Source: Prorocentrum cordatum (Eukaryota > Sar > Dinophyceae > Prorocentrales > Prorocentraceae). From it: a DNA stretch of 64,000 bases. Position numbers and translations under genes: made by a program. Position 1 is the first letter of the stretch. Each line of letters begins with the position of its first letter. Positions 62,397 to 64,000 of the stretch are shown here, piece after piece. The stretch spans positions 950,593-1,014,592 of the forward strand of contig CAUYUJ010014771.1 in NCBI GenBank assembly GCA_963575745.1, written 5' to 3'. The notes under the pieces are model-generated. The model did not search any database and had not been told where the DNA came from. It saw only the letters and a list, made by a program, of their open reading frames with translations.

Positions 62397-62943
62397 GTGG
62401 TTTCGGCCGCCGGCGGGCGGCTCGGGGCCGGCCGGGCATCGTCCTTGTCCTTGGTCCTCGTGGTGCGTTCGAACAGCTGCCAGAGCAAGCTGGCCGCCTC
62501 GCCCTTGTCGTCCCGGCGGCCTCGAGAGCGCGACCGGGAGCGCGGCCGACGCCTCCGGCTGGGGCTCCTGACCGCCGGCTGGACTTCGCCCGCTCCCTGT
62601 CCTGTCCCGCGGCTTGTCGCGGTCGTTCCTCGGGTCGCGGTCCCTCTGGCCACGGTCCCTCTGGCTGCTTGACCTCGACCGCGAGCGGTTCGTCTCGTCG
62701 GTGCCCCTGCAGCGCAGCAGCCTGGGCTCTCCGCGGCGCGCTGCTCCTGTCCAGGTTGCCTGCAGTGCTGGCAGACTGTCGCCTCGAGTCAGCAGCGTCC
62801 CGCGAGAAGCCGAAAGCCGAACTCACGGTCTCCTCCATCATGCGCCGCATTTTCGTTTGGTCCTCCTCGGTCTTCTTGGCGTTCTTGAGCTCCTCAAGCT
62901 CTGCCCTGGTCTGCCTGAGCTCTGCAGTCATCCAACCAGGCAC
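62275..62943 (-). CDS. Hypothetical coiled-coil and Arg/Ser-rich protein
   Basis: The N-terminal 45 residues form a likely coiled coil (ELRQTRAELEELKNAKKTEE, then D-Q-T-K-M-R-R-M-M-E-E-T-V). A basic Arg/Pro/Ala-rich region follows. An alternative minus frame (62,261-62,653) over the second half reads SPSRRRRPRSRSRSRGRRDD, an RS-rich stretch, then EAASLLWQLFERTTRTKDKD. The switch of frame near 62,560 suggests a single protein with a coiled coil, an RS domain and a helical end, frameshifted. It lies downstream of the RT piece on the same strand and may be the end of the same gene. Confidence 0.4.
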   Translation of the reverse strand: MPGWMTAELRQTRAELEELKNAKKTEEDQTKMRRMMEETVSSAFGFSRDAADSRRQSASTAGNLDRSSAPRRAQAAALQGHRRDEPLAVEVKQPEGPWPEGPRPEERPRQAAGQDRERAKSSRRSGAPAGGVGRAPGRALEAAGTTRARRPACSGSCSNAPRGPRTRTMPGRPRAARRRPKPRGDRLRSGEGSTEDQHEDKEDWSVAQARAGPLLQHPAHTV

Positions 62944-63384
62944 TGCTTACGAGCCGCCTTGGCCAGATCCCTGGGAGCAGTCACGGTGCTGGTCCTGCTG
63001 TTCCAGCCACCATGTACCACTCCTCTTGTCTCGCATCGCTTCCACCACCTGCAAGCATTGATCGGTTCGGAGAGAAAGGCTGTCTTGGACACTATGGATA
63101 CAAAAGTGAAGACCACCGCGTATACCGGCTCGAGCCAACACGTGGATGGCCCGGACCAGAACGCAAATAGGATGGGAAGCATACCCTCGACAGAATCCTG
63201 GGTAATGTGGCACATGGATGTTAAGTAGCTTACACTATGATTGCGAAGCTCCACAAAAGGCTGTGCATTAGGATAAAACTATGTTCCAATACACACGTGT
63301 TATTGCAATGGTGTACATCCAAACCATACCATCTATTAGGGCTGGTAGGAAAGAAATGGAGGTTGGACCCGCCGTCGATGTGGA
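62944..63384 (-). pseudogene. Connector between the minus-strand RT and coiled-coil parts
   Basis: The two overlapping minus frames (62,928-63,254 and 62,947-63,213) read partly as protein: GYASHPICVLVRAIHVLARA and W-W-L-E-Q-Q-D. No domain can be assigned. Order and strand agree with a single broken gene. Confidence 0.3.
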
Positions 63385-63986
63385 CTACCCCTGACAGATC
63401 ATGGTGCTTCCCCGTGCCTCCTCCGAGAACCCCACGTCCTCCAAGAACGTGTTCAAGACGGCTTTTTTGAAGCACTCGCAACGTGAAACCTGGCTGAACG
63501 TGATCAGATCGTCTACGTGTGCGACACCCACCACTGTTTCCCTGACGGACACTAGGATCCCTGGACAGTCCACCCAGATTGTTCCAAAAAATCCAGGTTG
63601 ATGTCGCACTCCCGGGTGCAGTGCCCCAGGTCGATATTCGTGCATGTTTTTCTCAATGACGCTCCCATTGGCCCATTGGCCAGCCTCCTCTGCGCTGGAC
63701 AACGCAGTCGCCGACAAGGAATCAGCCGTCGTTCAATTTGAACGCCAACGCTTGTTTAATGTCACCGAAACGGATCATATCGTAATCCATTTAACTTGAT
63801 CTGTTGTCGCAGAGTTTTGTGGTACGCCGCCAGTTTCCCAAGAGTTTCCCCCGATTGATTCACGATCATGACGTTCTTCTTGTTCATGTCATGAACGCGC
63901 TGCAGAAGTTCCTGGACACGACGGGTACTTCTAGCAATAGAAGCGGCTTGGAAGAATTGCCCAGCGTCGAGCTTGATCATACTCAA
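63385..63986 (-). pseudogene. Reverse transcriptase fragment (VDD type)
   Basis: The first minus frame (63,986 to 63,762) reads MSMIKLDAGQFFQAASIARS, where L-D-A-G-Q-F-F has the shape of RT motif A with its Asp. The second (63,717 to 63,385) reads VRETVVGVAHVDDLITFSQV; H-V-D-D-L-I (codons over 63,499-63,516) has the catalytic Asp pair of motif C. Motif B should lie between them, around 63,720-63,760, and is not seen. The 'DAGQFF' and 'VDD..t.S......C' pattern differs from the copia and LINE RTs in this window. A further lineage is inferred. The gene may continue beyond the right edge. Confidence 0.6.
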
Positions 63987-64000
63987 GGCGCACTCCTTGG

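Overview
The window looks like nuclear DNA of a dinoflagellate. Three things point there. Degenerate matches to the dinoflagellate spliced-leader (DinoSL) motif occur at 3,348, 14,672 and, more weakly, 59,280. The retroelement proteins resemble the LINE and copia-like lineages I know from dinoflagellate genomes. The DNA is very GC-rich and full of long micro- and minisatellites. I cannot name the genus. There is no bacterial-type operon, CRISPR array, or rRNA or tRNA gene that I can support, and no intact host gene is certain.

Layout. 1-3,350: satellite-like DNA with (TG)n arrays. 3,348-10,900: a spliced-leader relic followed by a GC-rich block of plus-strand coding fragments of unknown function, one with a near-complete RING finger. 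This is the least explained part of the window. 12,078-14,430: LINE-A, a non-LTR retrotransposon. 14,693-19,750: LINE-B, with an ORF1-like part, endonuclease tail, reverse transcriptase and C-terminal finger, headed by a second spliced-leader relic. 19,760-25,650: repeats, including a composite module repeated 35 kb away.

25,660-38,340 is a three-layer nest. LINE-C is split inside its endonuclease by Copia-A (about 26,108-35,974). The 3' LTR of Copia-A is in turn split by a 0.9-kb G-rich insert (34,877-35,788). Copia-A carries gag, integrase, reverse transcriptase and RNase H remnants plus a small downstream ORF with two hydrophobic segments.

38,340-46,640 holds dispersed repeats, a 285-bp tandem duplication with CG-alternating cores, and microsatellites. 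46,640-56,760 is Copia-B, a second and longer copia-like polyprotein: gag, zinc knuckle, half a RING, aspartic protease, integrase, reverse transcriptase and RNase H. No LTRs were seen for it. 57,270-61,100 is repeats, including the second copy of the composite module. 61,900-64,000 holds minus-strand fragments, including a reverse transcriptase piece with a VDD motif at the right edge.

Every retroelement is frame-disrupted or carries in-frame stops (TAA, TAG and TGA all occur), so these are relics or copies damaged by sequence error. Several frame changes fall at C-homopolymers, where an assembly error is a live alternative. The function of the window is best described as a retroelement and satellite graveyard, with one unexplained coding-like block at 3.3-10.9 kb.
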